The notes beneath the pieces are model-generated. The model was not told the origin of the DNA, searched no databases, and saw nothing but the letters and a program-made list of their open reading frames with translations. A program made the translations under genes and the position numbers. From Chytridium lagenaria (taxonomy: Eukaryota; Chytridiomycota; Chytridiomycetes; Chytridiales; Chytridiaceae), in assembly GCA_025449115.1 (NCBI GenBank), contig JAHLKC010000078.1, positions 124,001-188,000 on the forward strand: a DNA stretch of 64,000 nt, given 5' to 3'. Shown here piece after piece: positions 15,700 through 33,773 of the stretch (the first letter of the stretch is position 1; every line of letters begins with the position of its first letter).

Positions 15700-17944
15700 T
15701 TACTCGCCAGGCACAGAAATCGTCAAATCGATCAAATCAACATCACCCTTGATACTTAAATTCCTCTCGTTTGCAAGATGTAGAAGACAGATGAAGCAGA
15801 ACGCGACAGATATGTCCTTTAAATCTTTCTCCTCGTACCGCGTATTGAGTGTACTAACCACATCCGTAAACTTATTCTGAAGCGGTGTCGGCTGCGAAAG
15901 AGAAGAAAATGTTATGAGAAACCGCTCCCGTTGAAAATGTTAATACCTGTGGTGTTTGAGACGGCCTAATGTTTGTCCAAAGATTTTCTTTCAGTCTTTT
16001 AACGTCAACCCTTTTCGGAGCTCGAGCGTAATGGATAAACGATGCTTTGATTTTCTTTGGCGCGTCCACAAGTTGGTCACCGTATGAGAATCGTACATGT
16101 CGGAACCCGCCAAGCATTAGGTGTAAATTCTTGATGTATGCTGTCATTGTACATATTTTCGTAAGGAATTTCATCACCGTCGTCATCATCACCATCATCA
16201 GGGACTGTCAATTGAGATGGATTAATTTCGATAGAGAATTCATCAGTTGACTTTACCAATGATCTCGGTTGGTGCATTAAAGATAACAGCGTCATTTGAA
16301 TGTTGTGACCAAAATTGCTCGTCAACGACCACAGCTAGGAGAAAAGGATTCAGTTAAAATACGTGATGTTGTCTAAGCTGGCTTACTCTGCTTGTTAGGA
16401 TCCAAGGAAGTTCCATTCTTTGACCGGAAAATCGGCTGTAAAAAAAAAAAGAGGTTAGAAGTAGAAAATAGGACTTTGGTCATGCCTTTCTGGTAGGCTG
16501 AAGAAAAAGTCTGAAGAAATCAGCCGATGAAAAATGCTCATCGTCGGGTAGCAGGTTCTTCATCGTCGCCCTCTCACTGGACTTTGGTAGCTTTAAAGAT
16601 GCAGAGCTAGTAGCGAAAAGTTCCTTCTCCGTGACCTGCTGTGCAAAAAGATCCACCTTGACCCTTTCCTTCCTAGTCTTTGGCTTCTCAGAGGCAGCTT
16701 TGGCTTCAATACATTAAAATTTCGACCAAAAAATAGTACAGTTGACTCACTAATCTTCGGTCGTATAGGCTTCCAATATCCGGGACCAGCCCATGATCGT
16801 ATCAGCGCAGTGTCGAAGTACGAGAAAGCACTATCGTCCCCATTTGTCATCTCCAACATACCACCACCATCCGCCATCGAGGCTCTACGATCGTAATAAG
16901 GAGCCTCCTCAGCAGGAGGCGGGGTGCCATCCTCTTCATCATCATCATTTTCCATCCCATCATTGAAAAACGGGTCATCGTGGTTAGATGCATTGTCCAT
17001 ATCGTCATTAAAGTCTACTTGGCTTTCGGAGGGTTCCTCGCTACCCCGTGTAAACATCTCAATATCAGGGATATCGCCGTTGAAGGAAAACTTGGAAAGT
17101 GAGGGGCACACTTCGCACGTCCAGATCTTGTTTAATGAGGGCATGAATTTGTCTAAAGCAAAACCCGTCAGCATCCTTCAAACCGAATGGCTAAATAACC
17201 TCGGAAAGACTGAATATTGATTTTTTGAGGTGGAGCGGAAGCTTCGGTTTCTGCATCCAGCGTTCCAACTTCAGCATCACTAGCGTCGAAAATGATCTTT
17301 CCGGTCTGAGACATGCTAAGGTGGTTCAATAAAAGACCGCTCGCACTTCCTTCATCAAAATCAGCAGACGTTTTCTTGAAGAGAGGGTCGACCATAAACT
17401 CGGTTTCAAAGCGCTTAACATTAAGGGAGGCGAAATCTTTTTCCAACGTCTCGCATGTTCGAGTGACCTGTGGGAAGCTAAATATAAAGCCTATAATGCG
17501 TATAGCCAGACCTTGCGCTTTGATGTTTGCTCTTTAGCTTGAGATTCATCCGCTCCTTCTTCGCTGTCACCTGATGCACCTGTTGTTTGTTGTGTTAGCA
17601 ACTCATTCGTCAGCACTTCTCCCACCTCCTCGGTCAGCCAGGCCACTTAAGAGTTGCTTGGTCTCCGTATCCACAGAATCAACTCTGTACATGTAGATCT
17701 TGATACAGCCATCTAGAGTGCATGATGCCTTTTGAAAGTTGATGGCATCTCCATCTTTCAAGAAGCTCATGTCATGAAAGTAGTCAATCAATGCCAAATT
17801 CCATGTATTGGAGGCGGTGATTTTCTGTGAAAAGTCCATATGAGATAAACGATGCGCAAGGGAAGCGATCTCTGCTTGCTGTAAGGCACTTACGTTGTCC
17901 GCCGCTATTTTCATCCATTCTTCGAACGTTCGTTGTGAATCCAT
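15700..17944 (-). CDS. BRN1: condensin complex non-SMC subunit 2 (kleisin, BRN1/NCAPH)
   Basis: Kleisin that bridges the SMC2/SMC4 heads in mitotic chromosome condensation. N-terminal family block: FEEWMKIAADN joined by splicing to KITASNTWNLALIDYFHDMS, then DGDAINFQKASCTLDGCIKI and LLSGLAD. Mid-block: FMVDPLFKKTSADFDEG. An acidic linker follows, and the C-terminal block has FSYGDQLV, RVDVKRLKENLW and ISVAFCFICLLHLANE, with TAA at 15700-15702. About ten small introns; two are notable: a 37-nt intron at 16141-16177 and a GC-AG intron at 16436-16485. The intron at 17825-17893 is 69 nt and free of stops, so it looks coding if unspliced. The frame is open upstream to 18034, so the start could be slightly earlier. 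Confidence 0.93.
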
Positions 17945-18118
17945 TTTTGTGTGTCCGAATGTGTCCAGAATTTGATTGTTCCTCACGAAATGCTGGGGGA
18001 AATGAAAGCTCAAGCCAGTGTTTATTTGCCCCATATGTATGTATATACAAAAGCAACCCGCCAGCAGGTTTCTTTACTTCTTCAATAAATTAAGTTGCGA
18101 ATGGATATAGGTACAAAA

Positions 18119-20849
18119 TCAATCATCTCTTTCATTCCAGTTCCTGACTCCTCGTTGTCGAAGCTCTGCCTTTCTTGCTAATGCTGGATCCAAAGGTTCT
18201 CCGGCGTTAAAAGCCGAGCGAGCACCTTTACCGGTATTCCTCACAGGTGATGTCGATTTGTATGGTTTTCTCGGTCCAGAACTCTCTGGTTTTGCAATTT
18301 GACTTTCGGTAGTTGTGATTTTTGTCTTGAGCGGAGCTGCGGGTTCTTGAACTGGAATCGGAGCAGCTATGGAAACGAAAAATATGTAAATATATTCAAA
18401 TTGCAAATATAGCCTACTTTGACTTCCAGCATTTTTCGTCCGCACAGCCGGTTTTTGTGCAAAGTTCAGCATTGCCTTTGTTGAATTGCTAATTTCAATA
18501 ACCTTGGCCCGTTCTCTAGATATGGTAACAATATCCTCCACCGCCTGCCGAAGTTTTGATCGTAGATTTTCATTTTCCTTTTTTGTCTCCTCAAGCTCTG
18601 ATATAAGCGCAGTCGGGTTACCAAAGCCTGAACCTTCGCGCATAGGCTGAGAATAACCTTGCCCTTGTATCATGGAATCGATAATCTCTTGTTTCGTTTT
18701 AATGATGTCAGCCAAAGCCTTCATTTGTGCATTCGACGTTAATGCTTCGTTATAGTAGATATTTGAAAAGGCATCGTCATTTCTAATTTCTCCTTGATAG
18801 CCGGTCTGACCAGACTGCCCGAAAACACCCCATTTCCATCCTGTACTGACTTCTGGATGGTCTCCATATCTTCCCTCATTGCTCGTATTGTTCTCACCAA
18901 GTCCTCGTTCTGCATGCTTATTAGACATTGCAGAGTACATTAGCTATATTAACCTCTTTCTGCAAAAATTCGACAGTGTTGTGAAGTTCCGCAACGTTTC
19001 CCTCATGCTCTTCTGATTCACAATCAAAATTATATTAACATCACTGTAACTTACCTTGTATAATGTTCTAAAATGGCGAAAAATATTTTAGGTTAACAAA
19101 CATTTCTAAATTATAAAAGAAAAATAGAACGAAACAAGGTCTAGACTAACCAAATTAGGGTACTGGGCTTGCAAGGATTCATTCTGATGCCTAATCAACT
19201 GCATAAAGTCAGCACTAAACTTCAAACAGGCTAATGACCTTTAACTCCGCGTCAAGTTTCTCCTTTTCCGAAATAAGAGATGAAATCAAGGCATTTGATT
19301 CTCGCTCTTTCTTTCTCTTAACCTCCTCCAGTTGCTCTTGAAATTGAATATCACCTAATAGGAGCGGAAAAAAAAAGTAAAATTAGACGTAATCTTTTTG
19401 CATCCGCAAGCAAAGTACACACGAGATGTTAGAGCATTCTGAAGCTTTTGCTCGTGGTCAATACGCCTTTTCAATTCATCTTTTATATCGCCAAATTCCA
19501 ATCTTTGCCGCTCCAAAGCAGTTTGTAATTCATCAACCTGCCTCTCACGGATATCAAGGTCTGCTTGAAGCTGCGTAATCTACTTTTGTAAGCGAGATGC
19601 TAATTGCAGGTTCAAAATACCGAAGTATTATGCAGTTTAACTATTTTCGCCAATTCTTCACGATAAGCCTCGCTTCTCTGCCTCAATTCACTGTTGATAT
19701 TATGAATCTAGCCATTTTAAATCTCCCACAGCATTGTTTATCTTTACTTCTAAGCTTTGTGACTCCATGATTTTGGAAACATCCGAGTCCTGTTTCGATA
19801 TAACCGCTTTCAATTCCTCAATGTCTTTTTCCTTTGCTCTTATAAGTTGATCTAACGCAACAATTTCCTCTTCGTGAAGCTGTCGGTCGCATCGCGAGTT
19901 CGCAAGCAAATTCTCTAGCTCTACTTGAAGATGGGCAGAATTCTCAATGAAACAGGCCTTTTCTTTGGCATGATTCTGTAAATCAGCTTAATATTGCGCA
20001 CAAACTTCTTACCGATTCCATTTCACTAAGCCTATTCAGCAAGGATTGTTTTTGCTCTTCATTCGATGAGATGGTTTTTTTCAAATCCGTCATAAGCTTT
20101 TTAAAGTCAGGACAAACACCGTAAACATAGACTACCATTCCGACTTGAGCCTCAAGCTCATTCACTCTCGAATTTGAATTCTTCTTTTGGTCGTTTAGTT
20201 CCCATATTTCCGTCTTCAACTTTTTCTCAGACTCGCTGTAGAGTGTTATTATTTTTTACGATTTGGGAATTTAAACCTGACGGAATTTAAGTCGGACTGT
20301 AAGGATTTGTTTTGCAACTCAAGTTTCGCCAATTTCTGCTCCCACTCGAATTCTTTCGCGGAATGGGCTTGCTGAATCTCTTGGACTGCGTTCTTCGACG
20401 ATGAATAAAATGTGGAAATATAATTCTAAACCTCCTTTTCCAATCTCATTCTTCTGCATGTATCATGATGTTGTTTGTCTTGAGATTGAATAAGTAAAGT
20501 CAAAGAATTTATCTCATTTGCTCTATCGCTCAGTAGAATACGGAGCTCAGATATAATCGATTCTCTTTAGATAAAAGTTTAGAGCTCAAGAAATTCGTGT
20601 ATTGTCGACTAACTTTTGGTTCAACTCAGTCTTGGTGCTCTCCACCAAAACATCGTATCGCTCAAGTTCAACATCTCTTTCCTCTAGCAGCTTGAGGTTG
20701 TATGTAAAATCCTCCTTTAACGCCTTCCAACATGCAGATGCCTCCTGTATGAAACCATCTTTCTCCTTAATCGTCGCCTCCAGCGACGCAAATAGGCCGC
20801 GGAGCTTCTCATCACGATCTTGGAAGACTGCCTCCAGTGTTACCACCAT
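18119..20849 (-). CDS. CCDC57-like coiled-coil protein (centrosome/cilium related)
   Basis: A long coiled-coil protein in many small exons. The N-terminal exon (20849 down to about 20610) has the block ALKEDFTYNLKLLEERD followed by VELERYD. It closely resembles the N-terminal motif I recall from animal CCDC57, a centrosomal/satellite protein linked to centriole duplication and ciliogenesis. Further exons (19700-19909, 19983-20219 and others) are Glu/Lys/Gln-rich heptads. The last exons (18119-18940) hold a short coiled coil and a basic tail ending RQRGVRNWNERDD. The start at 20849 is the first ATG before the conserved block and lies 74 bases from the divergent poly(A) polymerase start. Family assignment rests on one motif plus overall character, so it is moderate. 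Loss of flagella would make such a gene dispensable, which fits a zoosporic host. Confidence 0.65.
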
Positions 20850-20923
20850 CCAGCTCTCACAGCATTCTCAATTGGAGATTCAAAAAATTTCAAACAACCT
20901 CTGTATTCTAATAGGAACAAGGG
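20850..20923. promoter_or_regulatory. 74-bp divergent intergenic space (CCDC57-like / PAP)
   Basis: Only 74 bases separate the two start codons, so the two genes must share a promoter region, or each uses sequence within the other. No TATA-like element is obvious. Confidence 0.6.
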
Positions 20924-23342
<2,419 letters not shown>

Positions 23343-23917
23343 TGACGCGCAAGAGTTTGCTCTTGACTGACCTCTGCATCGTAGATTCGCATATGCATCT
23401 CCCCAATCCTCACGTCCACTTTTCACTTCTATTTTGTGTTTGTGTATTTCCATCCACCTTTCTTTTCCTTTTTTTTCTATTATTTTCTCTTCAGCTCCTC
23501 TTCTCTAGTTTGAACCTAGTATCCTCATTATTTCGAACGTAAACGCTATTGTCTTCCTTTTTCCCTACGTCGAGGAAGGCCAAGGTTTTATTTTTATTCT
23601 TCTCTCTTGGATCGCAAGGACTGTTATTCCTCTTTCACTGGACAAGGTCCTTTGCACTTGCTGGCAAGCCACAATACCGTATCAGTGGAAACTTGTTGGG
23701 CATTTGAGCATCTGGGCTTGTGGTGTGAGCGATTTAAGCGTTACATAATTTTTTTTTCTGTGAAGGATCGATGCCTTATCGAACCTTACCAGCAAACCCT
23801 TGTGTTGATATGCTCACGAAATTTATACCGAATAAAGGTCGTATCCAATTACATAAAATATCGTATTGACAGAATTTCTAAACAATGTGAACACTACAAG
23901 TCGAATCCCAACTTCAG
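23343..23917. other. intergenic between convergent PAP1 and STT4
   Basis: AT- and CT-rich 3' flanks. The open frame at 23607-23921 (+) overlaps the STT4 3' end antisense and has no recognisable domain, so it is not called. Confidence 0.5.
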
Positions 23918-26900
23918 TTAAAATGGAATTCCGTTTTGTAAGTTCTGGAACCGATCGTACATTCGACTGAGAAAAAACAAGGTGAGAAACTTTCAAATAA
24001 AAACTAGATCCTTACCTGAACTGATTTTCATGAGCAGCTTTTATCTGAGCCAACATGAAATCTGCTGCTTGTCTATCACTCTTTCCAGGTTGAAATTTAT
24101 CACGCAACTTAGTGATAGTTTGCTCGCCCTTGAAGCATGGAAGACCTGAGTCGAGCATCAATCGAACCATCTCAACAATTTCCTCAGCATGAGGCCTTAA
24201 AGAAAAATGGGAGGCATGTTAAAGTTGAGACAAAAAGAAAATAATAAAAACCTGATCGCCAAGTAAGATCTCACAACCAGGTCCGAAAATAGCTTATATT
24301 CGGCCGTATTTGCATCTCCACCCATAATAGTAATCATTTCTGTCGTCAACTTGAACGGCGAAGCCTCAAACTCAATGCCACCAGGTGCGATGTCCAAGAT
24401 GAAACCAAAATCTTTTAAAACGGTTAATTGTTTAAACTGATAGATATTGTACCGATATGAAGGATGTGGCCTTGATCATAACATGATGTTTCCATTGTGT
24501 CGGTCCTTGATGGAAACTATATACAAAATGACGGAATACGCAGCAAGACTCCGTATGAAGGCATCTTGGGCCTGATGAAATTAAATCCCTGCACCTTAAC
24601 AAGAAGCTACCTTGCGGAATGCAAAACTGTCGGAAGTGCCATTTTTCAAGGAAGTAGCTGGATATAATTAGTTTAAGTAAAAATGCACGGGCATTACTTT
24701 GGCAGACTATTGACTTTCTCTCTTCCCATCATATCCCTCGAAATTGATTTTGGAATAACCTCAATAATGCCGCACTATGAAAACTTAGCATTAAGGAAAT
24801 ACAATAGATTCTCACCCCAGGATCCGTCGCGACGATTCGATAAGGGTAAAGATAAAGGTCCAACCCGGCGTTCGAGAAAATACCTTTACATATGCTAATC
24901 AACTGCAACGCCAAAATATCTTGTCGACAGTCATCGCCGACTTTAAAAAATAACAGACTGCCACATAGTGTCTACGCGGGCTGGTGGCAGCGACGCTCTC
25001 GCGTTTTTCTAGCTTCCCGTCTTCGGGAAGCTTTCTAATTTTGAACGTAGCCATAAACGGTGCCTGAGATGTGAAGTTAGCATCGCCTTAAACGTTAAAA
25101 TCTACCTTGGCGTGACTCTGCAAAGGTCGACCAGAATCGTAATCGATGTCAACCACGATACTCTCTGGGTTACTAGGAAGATACACTCCAGCATCCACTT
25201 TAATCAACCTCATTTCTTCATCGATTTTTTTCTACGAAATTTAGCATAAACCCTCCAATATTTCAAACCTTTTTCTCAGCCTTGCTTTTTTGAATGAACG
25301 GCTTAAGTTTCCCGAAATACCCGTAACTTCACTGAAAAACTTGAATTCTCGCTCAAAGAAGGCTTGGTCTTCGCCTGAAAGCGCCGACACGATTTTGTCA
25401 ATAATTCGATCTAACGCTGGTTTCAAGGTATCGGGCTGAACTGTTAGATTACGTGTGAAAATAAAGATTACAATCATCTTCTCCTCATGTTTTCCTTCTT
25501 TAACCATCTTAAACATATTCGCCTTCATATTCCAAATGATTTGATGCTACGAAGAAATTAGACTTCTTCAACAAACATTCCATACCGCAAAGAGTTGAGA
25601 GAACTTGGCTGCCTTCAAAATGAAAAGCTCGACGTAACCTATTAAATAAGAATCCAAAATATAGAATTTTCACCCACCAGCAGAATCATATCTTAAAGCC
25701 TGGACCAACTGCGGCACGTAAAAGAAAACTTGATCGATGGGGAAGTAATCCAAGACATAAACAGCATATTGAAGACACCAAGGCTGGAGCGGGGGTTTTG
25801 ACGTCAAAATACTAACAGCCGTGACAGGCGGTATTGGTGCCCAATACATCAAGAACTACACCGTCAGTTGAGAATCAAAAAGAAATAGTACCCGAAGTTG
25901 ATCGCTGTTCGCCTTTTCGCTAGAAATAAAACGACATGGCCGCATCAGGATCTTCCATAATATCCGTTGGGACACGAAATGGGGGATTTCACACTTGATG
26001 AATCGTGGAACCGTCTTGGAAGATTTAACGCGACTCTTGGGTTAACGTCCCAAGCAATCGGAAGCAATCGTTGGAATTTCAACTATAAAAATTTAGAGAC
26101 TATTGGTGTTATACAGTCTTACTTCTCTCTCTTTCGCCAAAGACGGAGAATCAGGCATACGATCCGAAAGTGGGTTGATCCATATAGCAGATCTCGTCAT
26201 CTCGCTTTCCAACAGCAAAACAAGAAGCGCTACAACATCTAATCCATCGACTACACAAAGTAAGTAACTATGTTTGCAATTGGAGCATACCTTTCTTTCC
26301 GTTTGTAAATGGAGACTTCACGCAAAGCTTTACAAAGGAAATCAGCTGATGGAACCTTCTTTTCGACTTTGTACGGCTTTATCGCGTTGTAAAGTACGAT
26401 ACCCAGCTAGGACTCTCATCCGACTTCAAAAGCCTTATAATTGTTAAGCTAGTAAACATGGATACTCTTACGTTGGGGCCAAAGTAAACCAATCCAACCC
26501 AAGTTTAACCACCTTCGCAAACAAAAGATAAGCCGTAGGATCGCCCAACGCATCCAATTCCTCCGAAACTTGAACGCCGAGCGTCGCCAACAAGAACACG
26601 GTTTCCCTCAACATCGGATGACTACTGTTATCGAAAGTCAGTCTACAAAGTTCTACTAAAGAGACACTCACGATAACTTTGGAATTGCATCCAACGCCAA
26701 ATGCATGAACTTCGCAAACAACCTTGTATACTCCTTGCTCCTTAACAACAACTCCCTATACTTTCGTCTCAAAAACTTGAGCCATTTGAAATGCACCAAA
26801 CAAGCCTCAGAATTTTTTTTCAGCTTTTCTGACGGCGCATATGTAAGCTTCCCCATCAGCGGATTGTGGATCTAATAAAGAATCAGCCCTATCCAATTCG

Positions 26901-29900
26901 GAATTTTTCTCACGTTGCTTCACCCTCGTATAGCCCCTTTTTATCCAATATGGTGCGCTCCCAAATCGCAAAAGTTCCATAAAAGTGCCCCAGCAAGTTC
27001 AGGTCTTGACGAAATAATCCATTCCATATCGGAATCGTTGTAGCAAGGATCCACAGAAAACACCTGGAACGGTGCTCGACAAGTCAAGTGAAACAATTCT
27101 TCGTCAACCTAAGGCAAAACGTAAACATAATCATATTAAGCTGATCAACAACCTTTGTAAGACATGACGATAGCAGCAGCACCGCGATACAAAATCGGGT
27201 ACGCCGTGCTCACAAAAACATTGGGGTCGGTTATAGAAAAATATCGATTTCAGCTCATTCTTCAATATCGTATTGACATAATCCGACTTTAATGGTGCAC
27301 TCATAGGGCCTACAATTTTTTCAGCAAGGTGAAGGGGAAAAAAAATGAAAACATTAGCTTACCATTAAACGCATTCACGGCTCGATGCAACCCCCGAATC
27401 TCTCCAATGTAATTTGCTCTCACACTCAACGATTTTACAACATCACTCGCAACACCTTCAAAAACCATCAACACGGAAATTGACAGCATTCAAACCTTCA
27501 TTCAAGCAAAATTTACTCATGAATTCAGTAATACACGCTTCTTCAAAGATGAATAACTCCGGATGATTGAGTTGCAAGTCTGCAAGATATGCCTTTTAAA
27601 TATCAATATATACTCTCCAGAAGGTCGAAAATACCTGCAAAAGCGACGACGTCTCCCCCGCTGACCGTTCAAGCGCCATAGTAATTACCTCAAACGCAAC
27701 TTTTTCAAAATCCTTAAACGTCGCCTCCCTATCGGCATCATCCGTAAAAGCAAAGTCAAATCCAAGTCGACTTTTTAACAACGCCTTTTACAATAAATCA
27801 GCCTTTTGAAGAAACATAACACGCTTTAAACCTTTTTAGATGCATCCTCAAAATTAGTCGCATCCAGAAACTGCACAAAATCCAACATCATAAACACCAT
27901 CTTCCGATCCCACAACATCCCAGGAACAGCTGCCATGAGACGTTTTAAAGATCTCGCGGAGAAGGAACGGACTTTAGCGAGCCGGTACCCGGATCCTTCG
28001 ATAAGAGCTTCGATACTTTTTCTCACGGATGATTTCAGAAGTTGCTTTCCTCGCAGATAAATAGTGGTGACCTAACAAACAGTCAAAACAAACTAATGGC
28101 GTTTTTCACCTCGTCTACAATGAGTTCAAGGAATGGGTATATATCGCTGTTATAGTATCGTTCATCGCGGAGATACAAAAGACAATGTGCAAGTGAAGAC
28201 CTCGATACCCTCAAGCTCTCGACATGATAAATAGCCAACAAGAAAACCACAGAATTGTTCGAAAGGCTCCTCGAATCAATCGCTTTGCCGTTGAATGCAG
28301 TTGAGAGATTATTCCTCGCTTTCGTGAATGTCTTTTTACGTATATTAAATCTTTGTTTTGTGGACAAACTACATACCTGCTCCACAAACTTTGCCCGTAA
28401 AATCGAATTTGAATTTAAATCCGCCTCCAAATTCCGGCGATCCTTGGACAGCAACAACGTGGGTGTACGTAAAGCCACAGATTTTAGAACGGGCAGCCAT
28501 TCACTTGGCCATCCAGTTCCAGGTTTATAAATAGACATGACAGCATACAACCAGAAACTCCGGAATTGACTTGTCAACTCATCGGAGAAGATGATGTCCG
28601 TTGGAAATGTTTCGGATTCACAGGCTTCCGCAATATTCTTCCCGAGATCTAATAATTCAGGCTGAGATGACGCGTCCTATAATAATGAATTTCTCTGACA
28701 ATATCGATTGATCACCTTTTCAGCATGCGCTGCTCCGCGTTCCAAAAATACTGTGAGGAGTTTATCCAAATACGCATCAATAAGCGCAGAGTTTTTCGCC
28801 AGCATTGGTCCAATCTAAAGGTATGAGAGAGAAAAAAAAGAGGTAAAATCTCACCTGATTTAATTTTGCGTTCTTTGTATGACTGACCAACGAGAATACT
28901 TCCCGAAATACATCAGCATCACAAGACATAGCGATTGTTCCAAGACTATTCCATATCCCGTTTTTCGTGACCAAATCAGGAATTTCGTTCAAACTTTTGA
29001 TCATTGCTGGGATTACAACTTCGATAAGCTAGGATGGAATTTAATATGTCATTTATGTCAACAAATAAGTACTTGTGAGCTTTTTAAGACAGGAGCCATG
29101 GCTTTGATAGCCGTGGTGCAATTTGCAGAAACCTTTGCGGTTCCACCACGTTGTGCGCTGCTGCTTAAATGGTTTGTGACAGTGTAGAGGCATGACTTGA
29201 CACAGCCAGATGAAGACGATTTCTAACATTATGAAGAAGCATAGACCAAATAAACAAAAGTTTGGTCAGATAATGATTAATAAAGTATTCTGCACCTTTA
29301 AACATTTCGCGAGGATATCAGCTTGGCAGTTTCTGATAACCGCACACAACGTGTCCTCCCCTTCAGCCTGCAAAATTGCAGGCGGCTCCAAGATCAGCTC
29401 GGTGACTTTGGATGTGACGTTAATCGCGAGTTCTGGGTTGCTATATATCTTTAAACACACAATCATATTCATCTCCTTACTTTTTTGCCAAAACAGCAAG
29501 CGCCTCTGTCGTTGTCAGAATAACTTCACAGTTTAGTATATCAAGATAGTGAGGGTCGTAAGATTTCAGAAATTCGAAGACTAGGGCAATCGTAAAGGTT
29601 TGGTCGTGTTCATACAGAATGGATGAGTACACGTAAGATTGCTACAAATTTAAATTAGTGAACAAAGCCTCAGCAAAACACAACAGGGCAGAATTGAAGA
29701 GATTATACTCACCACGCAAACGTGATAAAAGGTGACATGAGTTTCGGCTTCCAATGATTCAAAAGCATCATGAAGAATCTGAGGCCACCGTTCCACAGTA
29801 CACAGCGTCCTGACGGCGACAATAAGCTTCTCAAATTTGGCATCATAAATTCCAGATTCAGCGGGGCGACCGGCAATAAGATCCGTCCACAGCATCTCCG

Positions 29901-31015
29901 CATTCGAGCCTCCAAAATCAACCGCTTCCGAATCAAGCAAGCTCGCTAGCATGTTTCGAGCAATTTTAAAGATCTCGACGGCAACATTTACAATAGACCT
30001 GTGAGAGGCGTTTTCTGCTGAGACGTGGGAGGTCGTGGCTGTATCCCCCGGATGCAGCGATTCGGTCTTAGCGGTTACTTTTTTGAAGGGTAGGGCGACA
30101 ATTTTGGTCAAGAAGGATTCTAAGAGAGCAAGTTGATCCGAAGTGTGAATGAAGGGTGAGGATCCGGCAAGAGCTCCGGCCAGACCAGTCAAGCAAGCTC
30201 GGCTTCCGCTTTTTGTGGATGCTTAAGATCAAATTACAGTGTTAGATATACAACGATATTTCTGATGATAAACAACAATCTGACTACCTTCCTCAAGAGC
30301 AATGTTCACCAACGACGTCATCCACGACCACATGGAACGCAATATGGGCTCTCTAACATCCGGGAAGCTTTCGGCAACTTTCAGCAGCCTTGATCCAATC
30401 TCAAATGAAAACGACTCGTAATGTTCAGGATCTTTAATTTCAAAGACATTATGTAAACAAATAAAGTCCTAAAAGGCATTGGATAAAGAACACAATCGCA
30501 CCTTCTTCGCCAAAAAACCCAATATCACTCGTGTTTTTGGCCATTTCTGGAAACTTGTCCAGTTCATTCAAACATACTGAGACCAGGTGATCCCGATATG
30601 CTCCTTTTGATGCCAAAACATAGTCGAGGAGACCAACAAGCCCGAGTTGGTGGGAAGAGTCCTGAAGTAAAGAAAAAAAAACAAGTGAGTCGATTATATT
30701 TCAAATTCGAAAAGAAGGTGATGTGCTAAAACTTTCTTCCAAATAAAAACGAATGGCTCATCAAAACCGCAATTATATGGAATAAGAGAACGGTGGTCTT
30801 ACGTGAACGATCAATGAAGGAAGATCGGCCGTGTCCATGTTAACCTTTAGAAAAGATCCGCCGAGCCCCATAGTAATGTTCAGATCCGGACAGAATACAT
30901 CGACGAGCGAAGGAAGTTGTTCCTGGGTGAGTGGTGATGACGATGCAGCGACAGCGATCGCGGCATCTGCGAAGATATCCAGCAAGTACCCATCTTTGGT
31001 TTGATTGTAAAACAT
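23918..31015 (-). CDS. STT4: phosphatidylinositol 4-kinase alpha type (STT4)
   Basis: Makes PI4P at the plasma membrane. The protein is split over many small exons. The kinase domain is clear: [15 protein letters not shown] (about 24890-24930), the catalytic loop DRHNGN at 24488-24505, HIDFGFI across an intron, then [26 protein letters not shown] and [10 protein letters not shown], ending NLQNGIPF with TAA at 23918-23920. Upstream lie a helical PIK region and a long poorly conserved solenoid: [19 protein letters not shown], and [16 protein letters not shown] in the pre-kinase part. The length after removing introns (roughly 1900-2000 residues) fits STT4. The 5' end is unresolved: the first convincing exon begins at 31015, and additional coding sequence may lie between 31015 and about 31170. 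Divergent from the TTLL1 gene. Confidence 0.92.
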
Positions 31016-31545
31016 GCTTCCAATACTATGCTAAAAACAGCGAGATTTTAAAATCAGATAATCGCTTCAGGGCAGTTAACCCCGTATCGCAGGGTCTAAG
31101 AGCTCTCCGGGGATTGAGGGTATCTCGTCTGGACGCTGCTTTTCTTGATACTGGCAATGCTCTTTAAGTAGATGTGATGGTTACACAAGTTGGATGCAAG
31201 GTTTTGAGATCATTCGTGTTCTGGATGGGATGAATGGTGTTGAGGGCCACCCTCCTTTGCTTCAGCAACAAATCAATCCCATCATCATAAATGGATGTAA
31301 AAGGAAACTGGGAATAGTTTGTTGCGGATGTTGTTCATGGTATCTCTTACTGTGGGAATAACGCTGCAGAATATCAAATATCAATAAAACTGGCTCAAAT
31401 ACATAACCACACAATTACGTTATTGTTAAACACCTTAGATATCTTAGTAAACTGAAAATTGAATGTCCCTCATTTCACCAATGCTCTGCAAACGTGTGGT
31501 CAGCCATGATGATGGGTTCCACTTTCACGAACTCTGAATTTCTGA
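31016..31545. promoter_or_regulatory. divergent upstream region STT4 / TTLL1
   Basis: About 530 bases between the first confident STT4 exon (-) and the TTLL1 start (+). It probably contains an STT4 5' exon plus both promoters. No element is recognisable by eye. Confidence 0.4.
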
Positions 31546-33620
<2,075 letters not shown>

Positions 33621-33773
33621 ATGCTGCACCATCTTCTTCCCCACTCGTTTCTCGTTACAAATATTATATAGGTCGGAGATTGAAACCCAAGAAATTTTTT
33701 GAGAAAATAAAACTTCTGGAGAGGACAGAACTGTTTTCTAACAAAAAAGTTGAATACTTTTGTGCAAAGAAAG

